Shown: positions 1 through 6,204 of the stretch, piece after piece
Numbering within the stretch: position 1 is the stretch's first letter
Layout of the letters: each line of letters starts with the position of its first letter
Origin: Planctomycetota bacterium
GTDB taxonomy: Bacteria > Planctomycetota > Planctomycetia > Pirellulales > Pirellulaceae
DNA: 6,204 bases
Direction of reading: 5' to 3'
Assembly: GCA_023417165.1 (NCBI GenBank)
Contig: JAEZGD010000467.1
Span: 1-6,204, forward strand
Position numbers and translations under genes: made by a program
The notes under the pieces: model-generated
The model's input: only the letters and a program-made list of their open reading frames with translations
What the model was told of the DNA's origin: nothing
Databases searched by the model: none

Positions 1-698
1 GTCCCACGGTGTATTGGGGCGCGCAGCTATTACCCTATGTCGAGCAGAATCCGCTCGCCGATATCTATCGCTACGATGTCAATTACAACGCGATTGAAAA
101 CGCGGAAGCAGCGAAGTATCCGCTATCGTTCCACGTTTGCCCGACCGCGCCCGACAATCCGCGCGTCGATGTGAATGTTCCAGCCGCGACCGGCCGGCCC
201 TATGCAATCTCGGACTATACCGCAATTAGCAGCGTCCAGAGCAATCTGTGGACAGGCGCCAATCCGGTCCTGACCACGCCCCAGCCTGCTAATACCGCGG
301 GCGTCTTCTCGGGCAGTATCCCGACGCGCATCAGCGATATCACGGACGGCACATCCAACACGCTGTTGTTCGTCGAATGTGCAGGACGTCCCGATTTGTG
401 GCGCGCCGGCAAGAAGGTCCCCAATCCGAACAATCAATCGACGCTGCGTGTCGCGCTTGGTGGGTGGGCGGCCACAAACCTCTCGGCCATGCGTGGCTAT
501 ACGGTTGATGGTGTGAGCCATCCAGGACCGTGCATGATCAATTGCTCGAACAATTTTGCGGTCAACAGCTTCCACTCCGGAATCGCGACCGTGGCGCTAG
601 CCGATGGCTCCTCGCGCTCGTTGAGCGCCAAAGCAGACATCAACGTCATCGTGGCTCTGATGACGATGGCCGGTGGCGAAGTCATCGGCGACTACTAA
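1..698 (+). CDS. DUF1559 / H-X9-DG domain protein, C-terminal part (5' end outside window)
   Basis: This is the last 231 or so residues of a DUF1559 protein. The frame is open from base 3, and the residues before the GTG at 9 (Pro-Thr) run straight into the family motif, a Trp followed by LLPYVEQ. That GTG is therefore internal, and the true start lies upstream of the window. Full-length members begin with a type IV pilin-like prepilin leader and transmembrane helix, which is not visible here. Further family marks are ITDGTSNTLLFVE near 337-385, INCSNNF near 538-558, and the closing block NSFHSG...LADGS. There a His (codon 573-575) is followed by nine residues and then Asp-Gly, the H-X9-DG signature. 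The protein ends in AGGEVIGDY and TAA. Family members are thought to be pseudopilin-like envelope or surface proteins. Their precise role is unknown, and planctomycete genomes carry many copies. It converges on the T6SS operon and is probably unrelated to it. Confidence 0.93.
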   Translation, partial: PTVYWGAQLLPYVEQNPLADIYRYDVNYNAIENAEAAKYPLSFHVCPTAPDNPRVDVNVPAATGRPYAISDYTAISSVQSNLWTGANPVLTTPQPANTAGVFSGSIPTRISDITDGTSNTLLFVECAGRPDLWRAGKKVPNPNNQSTLRVALGGWAATNLSAMRGYTVDGVSHPGPCMINCSNNFAVNSFHSGIATVALADGSSRSLSAKADINVIVALMTMAGGEVIGDY

Positions 699-786
699 TC
701 GCACCACTTCGCACCACAAACAACAACCGCCCGATAGCCGGGCGGTTGCATCGCAAAGTTTAGATGCGAGTGAGGGACGACTGCGC
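699..786. other. Convergent intergenic spacer
   Basis: This spacer lies between the stop codons of the DUF1559 gene and the minus-strand peptidase gene. It holds the 724-748 hairpin and a short two-copy repeat, TCGCACCAC at 699-707 and again at 709-717. No open frame or promoter is apparent, and there is no room for an immunity gene. Confidence 0.7.
724..748. terminator. Bidirectional hairpin terminator between convergent genes
   Basis: CAACCGCCCG at 724-733 and CGGGCGGTTG at 739-748 are perfect inverted copies around a 5-base loop (ATAGC). This gives a 10-bp GC-rich stem in the gap between two convergent stop codons. Read on the minus strand, the stem is followed by TTGTTTGTGG, a T-rich but imperfect tail, so termination of the T6SS/peptidase transcript is the better supported direction. 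On the plus strand no clear T-run follows. Position and stem quality support the call; the lack of a pure T-tract keeps confidence below certainty. Confidence 0.75.
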
Positions 787-1800
787 TCAGGTGTCCCAGT
801 CATCATCGGCATCGTCATCGTTGTCGTCGTATCCCATGGCCTTACGGCGGGCACTCGCTTGCTGCGCCATGCCTTGATTGGTATGCAGCGCCGATTGATT
901 GCCTTGCCACGAGCGATTGCCTGCTTTGTCGATACCAATCTTGTCGGTGTTCTGGATCATATCCGTCTTGATACCGATGTTTTGGTAATCGGGACGGACG
1001 GCCAGGCCGCCCCATTGCACGCGTACATGGTTCTCGGTGAAGGGCATGAAGGTGAAGGGCGGCAATCCCACCGTCATCGCTTCTTCTTCCCAGCCATAGT
1101 TAAACAAGACGCGTCCCACCATGCAGCGCCAAGCATGAATCAACTCGTGCGCGAGCGCGACCCCTGGTGGACGATTCTGCCAGTTGTGCGACTGGGGTAG
1201 ATACTTCTTGTGTTCAGGACTGAGATTATCACGCTCAAAGTTGAATCGCACGCCGCAATCGCTGCCTTTGCCAGGCGTGAGAAAGTCGTACAAATAAACC
1301 CGTAGCTTTTCATCTACATGTTTGGGAATCGCGGTTTTGCCAGCCGCCATCGCCTTCAATTCTTTGCCCGAGACACCAATCAAACGCCCGAGCGCATCGA
1401 CGGAGATAAAGCGATGCCGCGCTTTGCCAAGGTTGAAAAACTTCTCGAATTTATTGCGTCCGCTAATATCCTCGCAGGCCCGCCCTAGCACACGAGCCAA
1501 CTCGAGTTCACCGTTTTTGTACTTCCCCTTCAGCGGCACGACCATCGACTTGGGGACGTCTTCGCCGAACTCGCAGTTGCCGTCATCTTTCGTCCAAGTG
1601 CGGTAAATGGTCACGACATGTTTTGAGTTGTCAATCTCGGCCAGTAGTTCAGCGCCGCAGGCCGTCTTTTTGATTTCATCGAGCCATTTGAGCGTCGCCT
1701 CTTGAAAAGCCTTTTTCGACTTCTTCTTTAAGGCCTCGGTCTGTCCAGACTTACTTCGCTCATCCGCGATCGTAATTCCTGGACTATAAATAACAGGCAT
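787..1800 (-). CDS. M91 (NleD-like) zinc metallopeptidase, candidate T6SS effector
   Basis: This is a 337-residue soluble protein with no signal peptide or membrane segment. HELIH at residues 218-222 (bases 1135-1149) is a zincin motif: H218 and H222 would bind zinc and E219 would be the catalytic base. The Glu cluster EEE at 238-240 plausibly supplies the third ligand. The surroundings resemble the M91 effector peptidase family: TACGAELLAEID near 47-57, YDFLTPGKGSDCGVRFN near 171-187, ALAHELIHAWR, TVGL near 243-246, and TENHVR...GLAVRP at 255-270. The protein ends in an Asp-rich tail (residues 325-336). Characterised M91 members such as E. coli NleD cleave JNK and p38 kinases in host cells; whether that substrate applies here is unknown. 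The gene is the next minus-strand gene after tssH, 137 bases away, so T6SS export is an inference. The ATG at 1800 is chosen because AGG lies 7 bases upstream. A GTG six codons earlier (1818) has no such site. Confidence 0.85.
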   Translation of the reverse strand: MPVIYSPGITIADERSKSGQTEALKKKSKKAFQEATLKWLDEIKKTACGAELLAEIDNSKHVVTIYRTWTKDDGNCEFGEDVPKSMVVPLKGKYKNGELELARVLGRACEDISGRNKFEKFFNLGKARHRFISVDALGRLIGVSGKELKAMAAGKTAIPKHVDEKLRVYLYDFLTPGKGSDCGVRFNFERDNLSPEHKKYLPQSHNWQNRPPGVALAHELIHAWRCMVGRVLFNYGWEEEAMTVGLPPFTFMPFTENHVRVQWGGLAVRPDYQNIGIKTDMIQNTDKIGIDKAGNRSWQGNQSALHTNQGMAQQASARRKAMGYDDNDDDADDDWDT

Positions 1801-1807
1801 GGAAAAA

Positions 1808-1816
1808 CCTACCTTC
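1808..1816 (-). promoter_or_regulatory. Ribosome binding site deciding the peptidase start
   Basis: The minus strand reads GAAGGTAGG here, with the final AGG 7 bases before the ATG at 1798-1800. The in-frame GTG at 1816-1818 overlaps this site and has no purine-rich stretch before it, so the shorter 337-residue product is preferred over 343 residues. Confidence 0.6.
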
Positions 1817-1840
1817 ACGTGTGGGGTATGTAACAGGCGA

Positions 1841-1875
1841 AGTCGTCACTCGCGATAGCACTTGGCTGGTCAGGC
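1841..1875. repeat. Duplicated block pair, copy 1
   Basis: AGTCGTCA at 1841-1848 is followed after 17 bases by CTGGTCAGGC at 1866-1875. Both blocks recur exactly and in the same order at 1902-1931. The pair lies upstream of the peptidase start, where a regulator could bind, but no known operator was recognised. Confidence 0.5.
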
Positions 1876-1901
1876 CACTACGAGCAAGCGACCGCCTTGG
1901 C

Positions 1902-1931
1902 AGTCGTCAATGATTGATACTCTGGTCAGGC
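1902..1931. repeat. Duplicated block pair, copy 2
   Basis: AGTCGTCA at 1902-1909 is followed after 12 bases by CTGGTCAGGC at 1922-1931, just beyond the tssH stop codon. The blocks match copy 1 exactly, but the sequence between them does not match and is 5 bases shorter. Confidence 0.5.
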
Positions 1932-1937
1932 AGTCCA

Positions 1938-4691
1938 TTAAAAGGAGTAATCGAAATCGCCATCCTTGACGCTGATTCTTACGCGTTCGATCGGTTGACC
2001 TTCCATCATTCGCGTCAGGAATTGACGGCTAATGTGCGGCAACATGGTGTTCGTCAGAATCGCGTCGATCATACGGCCGCCGCTTTCCAACTCACTGCAA
2101 CGATCGACAACCAGTTTCACCACGTCGTCATCAAAGGTGAAGGGCACCTTATGGTTGGCCTCGACCCGTTTTTGAATGCGGCGTAATTGCAGCTTCGTGA
2201 TGTTCGCCACCATGTCCGGGCTGAGTGGAAAGTACGGAATGGTCACGATGCGGCCCAGCAACGCGGCTGGGAAGACCTTCAAGAGCGGCTCACGCAACGC
2301 CTTGGCGATGCCTTCTGGCTCCGGCAGCAATTCCGGGTCGCGGCACATGTTCATGATCAAATCGCTGCCGACATTGGACGTGAGCAGGATGAGCGTGTTT
2401 TTGAAATCGATCATCCGCCCTTCGCCGTCTTCCATCACGCCTTTATCAAAGACCTGAAAGAAGATTTCATGGACGTCCGAGTGCGCCTTCTCGACTTCGT
2501 CAAGCAACACCACGCTGTAAGGTTTGCGGCGCACAGCTTCGGTCAGGATGCCGCCTTCTCCGTAACCAACATAGCCTGGCGGCGAGCCCTTCAAGGTCGA
2601 GACTGTATGCGCTTCCTGGAACTCGCTCATGTTGATGGTAATGACGTTTTGCTCGCCGCCATACAACGCTTCGGCCAAGGTCAGCGCGGTTTCGGTCTTG
2701 CCCACGCCTGATGGCCCGGCCAGCATGAACACACCGATGGGCTTGTTCGGATTGTCTAAGCTGGCGCGTGATGTTTGGATGCGTTTGGCAATCATCTCGA
2801 GTGCATGACGCTGACCAATGACGCGCTGATCGAGGATATCCGCCAGCTTCAGAACGGTTTCGATTTCGTTCTTCATCATGCGTCCCACCGGAATGCCGGT
2901 CCAATCGGCCACCACGGAACCGATCGCCTGGGCGTCAACTGTGGGCAGTATCAGCGGTGACTCGCCTTGTAGGGTGCTCAGTTCCGCCTGCAGTGAGCGC
3001 AGCTTGGTGAGCAGCTCGGCGCGTTCCGTATCCGTCAGAGGTGGCGTCGTGGTTTGGGCTGCCTCGATCACCACTTCCTTGCTCGCGGTTTGATTGGCCG
3101 ACGATTCCAACTTGCTTTTCGTCCCTTCGACGACGCCCGTATGCCCGCGCAACTTGGCGCGAATCTCTAATACCTTTTCGACGAGCGACTTTTCGGCATT
3201 CCAGCGCGCCTCAAGCTCGACCAGCCGTGCCTGGGCCGCTGCCAGCTTTTCCTTGCAAGTCGCCGCCCGGGCTTTGGTCTCGACGCCGACCGCGTCTTCG
3301 CGCGTGATGATCTGCAGTTCGGTTTCCAAGGCTTCAATGGTGCGGCGCGTATCATCGACTTCCGCGGGCACTGCATGCTGGCTAATGGCCACCCGCGCGC
3401 AGGCGGTATCCAACAAGCTAACCGACTTATCTGGCAGCTGGCGCGCAGGGATGTAGCGATGCGAAAGCCTCACGGCTGCTTCGATGGCTTCATCCAGCAA
3501 TTGCACGCGATGGTGCTTCTCCAGCGTGGAAGCCAGCCCGCGCATCATCAGAATCGCCTTCTCTTCGCTTGGCTCTTCGACTTGCACCGTCTGGAAACGG
3601 CGAGTGAGTGCGGGGTCTTTCTCGATGTGCTTCTTGTATTCCGCCCAGGTTGTGGCCGCGATCGTTCGCAACGTGCCGCGGGCGAGCGCCGGTTTGAGCA
3701 GATTGGCCGCATCGCCGGTTCCCGCTGCGCCGCCAGCGCCAATCAAGGTGTGCGCTTCGTCAATGAACAGGATGATCGGCTTGGGCGATGACTGCACTTC
3801 TTCGATGACTTGTCGCAGGCGATTCTCGAACTCGCCTTTCATGCTGGCTCCGGCCTGAAGCAGGCCAATGTCCAGCGATAGCAAAGAAACGTCCTTGAGA
3901 GGTGGCGGCACATCGCCGGCTGCAAGCCGCAGCGCGAACCCTTCGACCACGGCCGTCTTGCCTACGCCTGCTTCGCCGGTGAGGATAGGATTGTTCTGGC
4001 GGCGGCGCATGAGAATATCGACCACTTGCCGAATCTCTTCATCGCGTCCGACGATTGGATCAATCTCGCCTTTGCGCGCCCGTTCGGTCAGATCGACGGC
4101 AAATCGCTTGAGCGCTTCCTGCTTGCCCATTGCGGCCGGCGGCATCGCGCCACTGGCTTCTCCCGGCGCTGCGCCACCGCCCGCTTGAAACCCATCGCTG
4201 GCTGCCATCTTCTCTTCCGGCGAGGCGCTGACGATCTTGGCGAACTGCGAGGTTAGTACATCCACGCCAATCTTGGCGAACTCTTTGGAGATGCCTAAGA
4301 GTTCATGATTCAGCCCGCGTGTCTTCAGGATGCCAACTAGCAAGTGTCCCGTACGCACTTGCGACTCGCCGAACATCAAGGTGCCATAAACCCAGCCTCG
4401 TTCGACGGCCTCCTCCACGTGCGAAGACAGGTCAGAGATCGAACTTGCGCCGCGAGGCAAGCGATCGAGAGCTTCGGTGATGTCCTTGGCAAGGCGACCG
4501 GCATCGATCTGGAAGTGCCGAATCACTCGATGCAGGTCCGAGTCTTGCAGGACCAGAATCTGCTGCAGCCAATGAACCAGTTCCACGTACGGATTGCCGC
4601 GCATCTTGCAAAAGACGGTTGCGCCTTCAATGCCCTTGTAGGCGAGAGGATTAAGCTTGCCAAATAGCGCGACACGACTGATTTCAGACAT
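1938..4691 (-). CDS. tssH: T6SS sheath-disassembly AAA+ ATPase TssH (ClpV)
   Basis: This is a 917-residue ClpB-class ATPase of the type VI secretion system. Known ClpV proteins extract contracted TssB/TssC sheath subunits in the cytoplasm so that the sheath can be rebuilt. The N domain (about 1-155) opens with the ClpV-type sequence around NPLAY, KMRGNPYVELVHWLQQ and LQDSDL, and is followed by a Gly/Ala-rich linker (about 156-190). The first ATPase ring has Walker A GEAGVGKT (239-246), pore segment GASMKGEFENR (281-291), Walker B ILFIDEA (307-313) and LTRRF (362-366). A charged coiled-coil middle domain covers about 445-575. The second ring has Walker A GPSGVGKT (659-666), pore loop GYVGYG (706-711), Walker B VVLLDEVEKAH (727-737) and a sensor-2-like GGR (871-873). 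Both ATP sites look intact. The ATG at 4691 overlaps the end of tssG by 8 bases, and a GGAG (4701-4704) lies 9 bases upstream. The opening SRVALFGKLNP separates it from ClpB, and the T6SS neighbours confirm this. Confidence 0.97.
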   Translation of the reverse strand: MSEISRVALFGKLNPLAYKGIEGATVFCKMRGNPYVELVHWLQQILVLQDSDLHRVIRHFQIDAGRLAKDITEALDRLPRGASSISDLSSHVEEAVERGWVYGTLMFGESQVRTGHLLVGILKTRGLNHELLGISKEFAKIGVDVLTSQFAKIVSASPEEKMAASDGFQAGGGAAPGEASGAMPPAAMGKQEALKRFAVDLTERARKGEIDPIVGRDEEIRQVVDILMRRRQNNPILTGEAGVGKTAVVEGFALRLAAGDVPPPLKDVSLLSLDIGLLQAGASMKGEFENRLRQVIEEVQSSPKPIILFIDEAHTLIGAGGAAGTGDAANLLKPALARGTLRTIAATTWAEYKKHIEKDPALTRRFQTVQVEEPSEEKAILMMRGLASTLEKHHRVQLLDEAIEAAVRLSHRYIPARQLPDKSVSLLDTACARVAISQHAVPAEVDDTRRTIEALETELQIITREDAVGVETKARAATCKEKLAAAQARLVELEARWNAEKSLVEKVLEIRAKLRGHTGVVEGTKSKLESSANQTASKEVVIEAAQTTTPPLTDTERAELLTKLRSLQAELSTLQGESPLILPTVDAQAIGSVVADWTGIPVGRMMKNEIETVLKLADILDQRVIGQRHALEMIAKRIQTSRASLDNPNKPIGVFMLAGPSGVGKTETALTLAEALYGGEQNVITINMSEFQEAHTVSTLKGSPPGYVGYGEGGILTEAVRRKPYSVVLLDEVEKAHSDVHEIFFQVFDKGVMEDGEGRMIDFKNTLILLTSNVGSDLIMNMCRDPELLPEPEGIAKALREPLLKVFPAALLGRIVTIPYFPLSPDMVANITKLQLRRIQKRVEANHKVPFTFDDDVVKLVVDRCSELESGGRMIDAILTNTMLPHISRQFLTRMMEGQPIERVRISVKDGDFDYSF

Positions 4692-5748
4692 TCGAACGAT
4701 CTCCAGAAGGCGACAAGCGCGAGCAGTTCTTGTGTGTAGGTTTTAAAGCAAGGTCGTTAGGATTTTTGGCTGGCGGCTTGGCGTGAATCCAAGTGGTGTA
4801 ACCAAGTCGGCCCGAACCACCGAGGCGAAAGGCCGGCACTTCTTCCTTGCGCAGGATGAGTTGCAAGTCCCAGGCAAATTCATCGCCCACATAGTTTCGC
4901 ACCAGGGCGACGAGGCCAGGCAACGACGCACCACGCGGCAGCAAGCGATTAAAGTCCGCGAGTTTGACGGGTCCGACGATGATGCGGAAACCGTGTTGAC
5001 ACTCCCAGACGCGCGAACCGATGGAAAACGATTCGCCCAGCACACCCAATTCCGGATCGGCCCCTAGACGGAGCAAGGCATTACTCGGCAGTTCCAACCA
5101 ATCGCCGACAAACTCTTCGATCTCGACTGGCAGTCCGAGATAGTCCTTCAGCATCGAGAGCAAGCCTTCTCGATTGCGCGCATGGCGGACCAAGTGGCTG
5201 GCGTAATACTGCTTGGCGCGGTCCGGCAGCGCATCGCGATCGCGAAGCGCTGGTTGCCCGATCCCAATCAGCGAGCCGACCCGAATGGCGAACGAGTCAT
5301 CCTCTGGTCGGTCGAGCGCTACTGCCGGGCGCGCTTCAGCGACGGCCCGATAAAGCAGCGACAAAATGCGATGATGAAAAACGTCGAGAAAGCTCGCCAG
5401 CGTACGGTCGCGTGAATTCCGGACGCGGTCGCGCACGTATTCGGTTAGATGCAAAGGCAAAGGACCATTCGGCCCCAGTAATCCCAGGAAATGCACGACG
5501 AGTCGATCTCGACCCTCGGCAGTCTGTTCAAAACTTGCGACGCTGGAAGGGGCGAACGCTAGTGAAGGTTCTTGGCCGAGCCTAACGGCGTCTTCGGCCG
5601 CGCGCTTGCTTTCGCCAAGGCGCGGGCGATCTGGATGGGCGCATTCCAGCAAACGCATCGCCTGGTAAAACTCAAACTTGTATGGCTCGCGCCGTAGTTG
5701 TTCCAAAGCGGTTACAACAACTGGCGCAGGCCGTTTCTCGCCGGCCAT
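4684..5748 (-). CDS. tssG: T6SS baseplate protein TssG
   Basis: This is a 354-residue protein close to the family's usual length. TssG is a baseplate wedge subunit. With TssF and TssE it forms the platform at the inner membrane on which the contractile tail assembles. Family features visible in order are FEFYQAMRLLE (25-35), SLAFAPSSV (62-70), FLGLLGPNGPLPLHLTEYV (87-105), FLDVFHHRILSLLYRA (120-135), the central region with YLGLPVEIEEFVGDW (203-217), and the C-terminal RLGYTTW (314-320). The last 30 or so residues, after IHAKPP, are polar and low in complexity, with no recognised function. The ATG at 5748 lies inside tssF (37-base overlap). GGAGA at 5758-5762 sits 9 bases upstream, so translation is probably coupled to tssF. 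The gene ends inside the start of tssH. Confidence 0.95.
   Translation of the reverse strand: MAGEKRPAPVVVTALEQLRREPYKFEFYQAMRLLECAHPDRPRLGESKRAAEDAVRLGQEPSLAFAPSSVASFEQTAEGRDRLVVHFLGLLGPNGPLPLHLTEYVRDRVRNSRDRTLASFLDVFHHRILSLLYRAVAEARPAVALDRPEDDSFAIRVGSLIGIGQPALRDRDALPDRAKQYYASHLVRHARNREGLLSMLKDYLGLPVEIEEFVGDWLELPSNALLRLGADPELGVLGESFSIGSRVWECQHGFRIIVGPVKLADFNRLLPRGASLPGLVALVRNYVGDEFAWDLQLILRKEEVPAFRLGGSGRLGYTTWIHAKPPAKNPNDLALKPTHKNCSRLSPSGDRSNV
4701..4704 (-). promoter_or_regulatory. Ribosome binding site of tssH inside tssG
   Basis: GGAG on the minus strand stands 9 bases before the tssH ATG and lies within the last codons of tssG. It supports the ATG at 4691 and translational coupling of the two genes. 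Confidence 0.6.
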
Positions 5749-6204
5749 CGCATGATTTCTCCGCGAGCAGTGGTGCGGAGCACCGTTTCGGTGAATGAGT
5801 TAATCGAGACGTACTTTGCCAGAAACCGTTCTAGCACTGCGCCCAAAACGTACGCGCCACTGGGAAAGACCGACTCGTCGAACTCGAGCGTTGCTTCTAG
5901 TCCGCGTCCAAAGGAGGCCCGCCTCTGATTTGGTATGCGCCGGACAATGGGCTGAGTCGCAATTGAACGCAGCCCCTCGATCTGCTTGCGAACGTGCGGT
6001 TCGCCTAGATTGCCGTAGAGTGCCAATAGCTCGCGAAGTGCCGCGGCGCCTTGCCGGGCGTCGTTGTTGCACAGCGACAAATAGTTCAACGTCAGATGGC
6101 TGATCAAACGCCAGGCGTATTCACCGTCGCTGAAACATAGCGAGGGCTTCGGTCGCGTGGGCCCCGCCGTCACGCGGATCGAAGAAACAGGCGCAGTACT
6201 GGTC
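5712..6204 (-). CDS. tssF: T6SS baseplate protein TssF, C-terminal part (5' end outside window)
   Basis: About 163 residues of the C-terminal region of TssF are visible. The frame stays open to the right edge (TSTAPVSSIRV precedes the GTG at 6171-6173), so that GTG is an internal codon and the gene starts outside the window. TssF proteins are usually around 600 residues, so roughly the last quarter is present. Conserved TssF features are the WRLISHLTLNYLSL segment, the SIATQPIVRRIP stretch, FGRGLEATLEFDE, and the near-terminal YVLGAVLERFLAKYVSINSF followed by GEIMRWPAR. TssF is the larger baseplate wedge protein and partners TssG. Its stop (TAA at 5712-5714) lies 37 bases inside tssG, which makes it the upstream gene of the coupled series. 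Confidence 0.95.
   Translation of the reverse strand, partial: TSTAPVSSIRVTAGPTRPKPSLCFSDGEYAWRLISHLTLNYLSLCNNDARQGAAALRELLALYGNLGEPHVRKQIEGLRSIATQPIVRRIPNQRRASFGRGLEATLEFDESVFPSGAYVLGAVLERFLAKYVSINSFTETVLRTTARGEIMRWPARNGLRQLL
5758..5762 (-). promoter_or_regulatory. Ribosome binding site of tssG inside tssF
   Basis: GGAGA on the minus strand lies 9 bases before the tssG ATG (5746-5748), within the tssF codons for the GEIMRW segment. It fixes the tssG start inside tssF. The nearby ATG at 5751-5753 is in the tssF frame and does not start tssG. Confidence 0.6.

Larger units (their letters stand above)
1801..1937. other. Intergenic region between tssH and the peptidase gene
   Basis: This 137-base gap interrupts the otherwise overlapping T6SS gene series. 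It contains the peptidase ribosome binding site, the duplicated blocks described separately, and an imperfect hairpin at 1889-1906 (CGAC pairing with GTCG, with an internal mismatch) that lacks a T-tract. No convincing sigma70 promoter could be read. TTGACG on the minus strand (1905-1910) resembles a -35 box, but no -10 box is properly spaced from it. The gap leaves open whether the peptidase is read through from tssH or has its own control. Confidence 0.6.

Noticed and set aside
123..575. Minus-strand open frame of 150 codons within the DUF1559 gene.
   Set aside because: It is antisense to a clearly conserved family domain. It is Arg-rich with no family resemblance, as expected for a shadow frame.
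699..717. TCGCACCAC repeated twice just after the DUF1559 stop codon.
   Set aside because: Only two 9-base copies occur in a short spacer. This is not enough to argue for a CRISPR, attachment site or regulatory element.
673..1200. Plus-strand open frame of 175 codons overlapping the end of the DUF1559 gene and the peptidase gene.
   Set aside because: It lies mostly antisense to the well-supported M91 peptidase, and its start falls inside the DUF1559 gene in another frame. Its product has no recognisable domain, and its length is explained by the GC-rich codon pattern of the opposite strand.
1801..1818. Upstream GTG start giving a 343-residue peptidase.
   Set aside because: No Shine-Dalgarno-like sequence precedes the GTG, and the added six residues overlap the ribosome binding site that serves the ATG at 1800.
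1889..1906. Imperfect hairpin (CGAC/GTCG) after tssH as a possible terminator.
   Set aside because: The stem is short, has an internal mismatch and no T-run follows on the minus strand, so it does not support a terminator call.
1882..1910. Possible sigma70 promoter for the peptidase gene from the minus-strand TTGACG.
   Set aside because: At 16-18 base spacing no sequence resembles a -10 box, so a promoter cannot be supported from the sequence.
2187..2711. Plus-strand open frame of 174 codons inside tssH.
   Set aside because: It lies entirely antisense to the second ATPase domain of TssH, whose conserved motifs account for the sequence. The product is not recognisable.

Overview
The window looks like part of a Planctomycetes-type chromosome. 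The main evidence is the plus-strand gene at the left edge. It encodes the C-terminal part of a DUF1559 protein with the H-X9-DG tail, a family strongly expanded in planctomycetes. The rest is moderately GC-rich and densely coding, and almost all of it lies on the minus strand. No species can be named from the sequence.

Layout: (1) bases 1-698, plus strand, the DUF1559 H-X9-DG protein, cut at its 5' end by the window edge. (2) 699-786, a short convergent spacer with a perfect 10-bp GC-rich hairpin that probably ends transcription from both sides. (3) 787-1800, minus strand, a 337-residue protein with an HELIH zinc-metallopeptidase motif and a layout like the M91/NleD effector peptidases. (4) 1801-1937, an intergenic stretch holding a duplicated pair of short sequence blocks. 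(5) 1938-4691, minus strand, TssH (ClpV), the AAA+ ATPase of a type VI secretion system (T6SS). (6) 4684-5748, minus strand, TssG. (7) 5712-6204, minus strand, the C-terminal quarter of TssF, cut by the right edge.

On the minus strand the transcription order is tssF-tssG-tssH-M91 peptidase. The three tss genes overlap by 37 and 8 bases, each with a Shine-Dalgarno sequence inside the gene before it, which points to one translationally coupled operon. TssF and TssG belong to the T6SS baseplate, and TssH recycles the contracted sheath. The peptidase gene directly downstream on the same strand is therefore a good candidate for a secreted cargo protein. Its characterised relatives (NleD) cleave host MAP kinases after delivery by a type III system. 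A T6SS-linked M91 peptidase in a planctomycete, with no immunity gene beside it, is the most interesting observation here. The link to secretion is inferred from position and family, not shown by the sequence.
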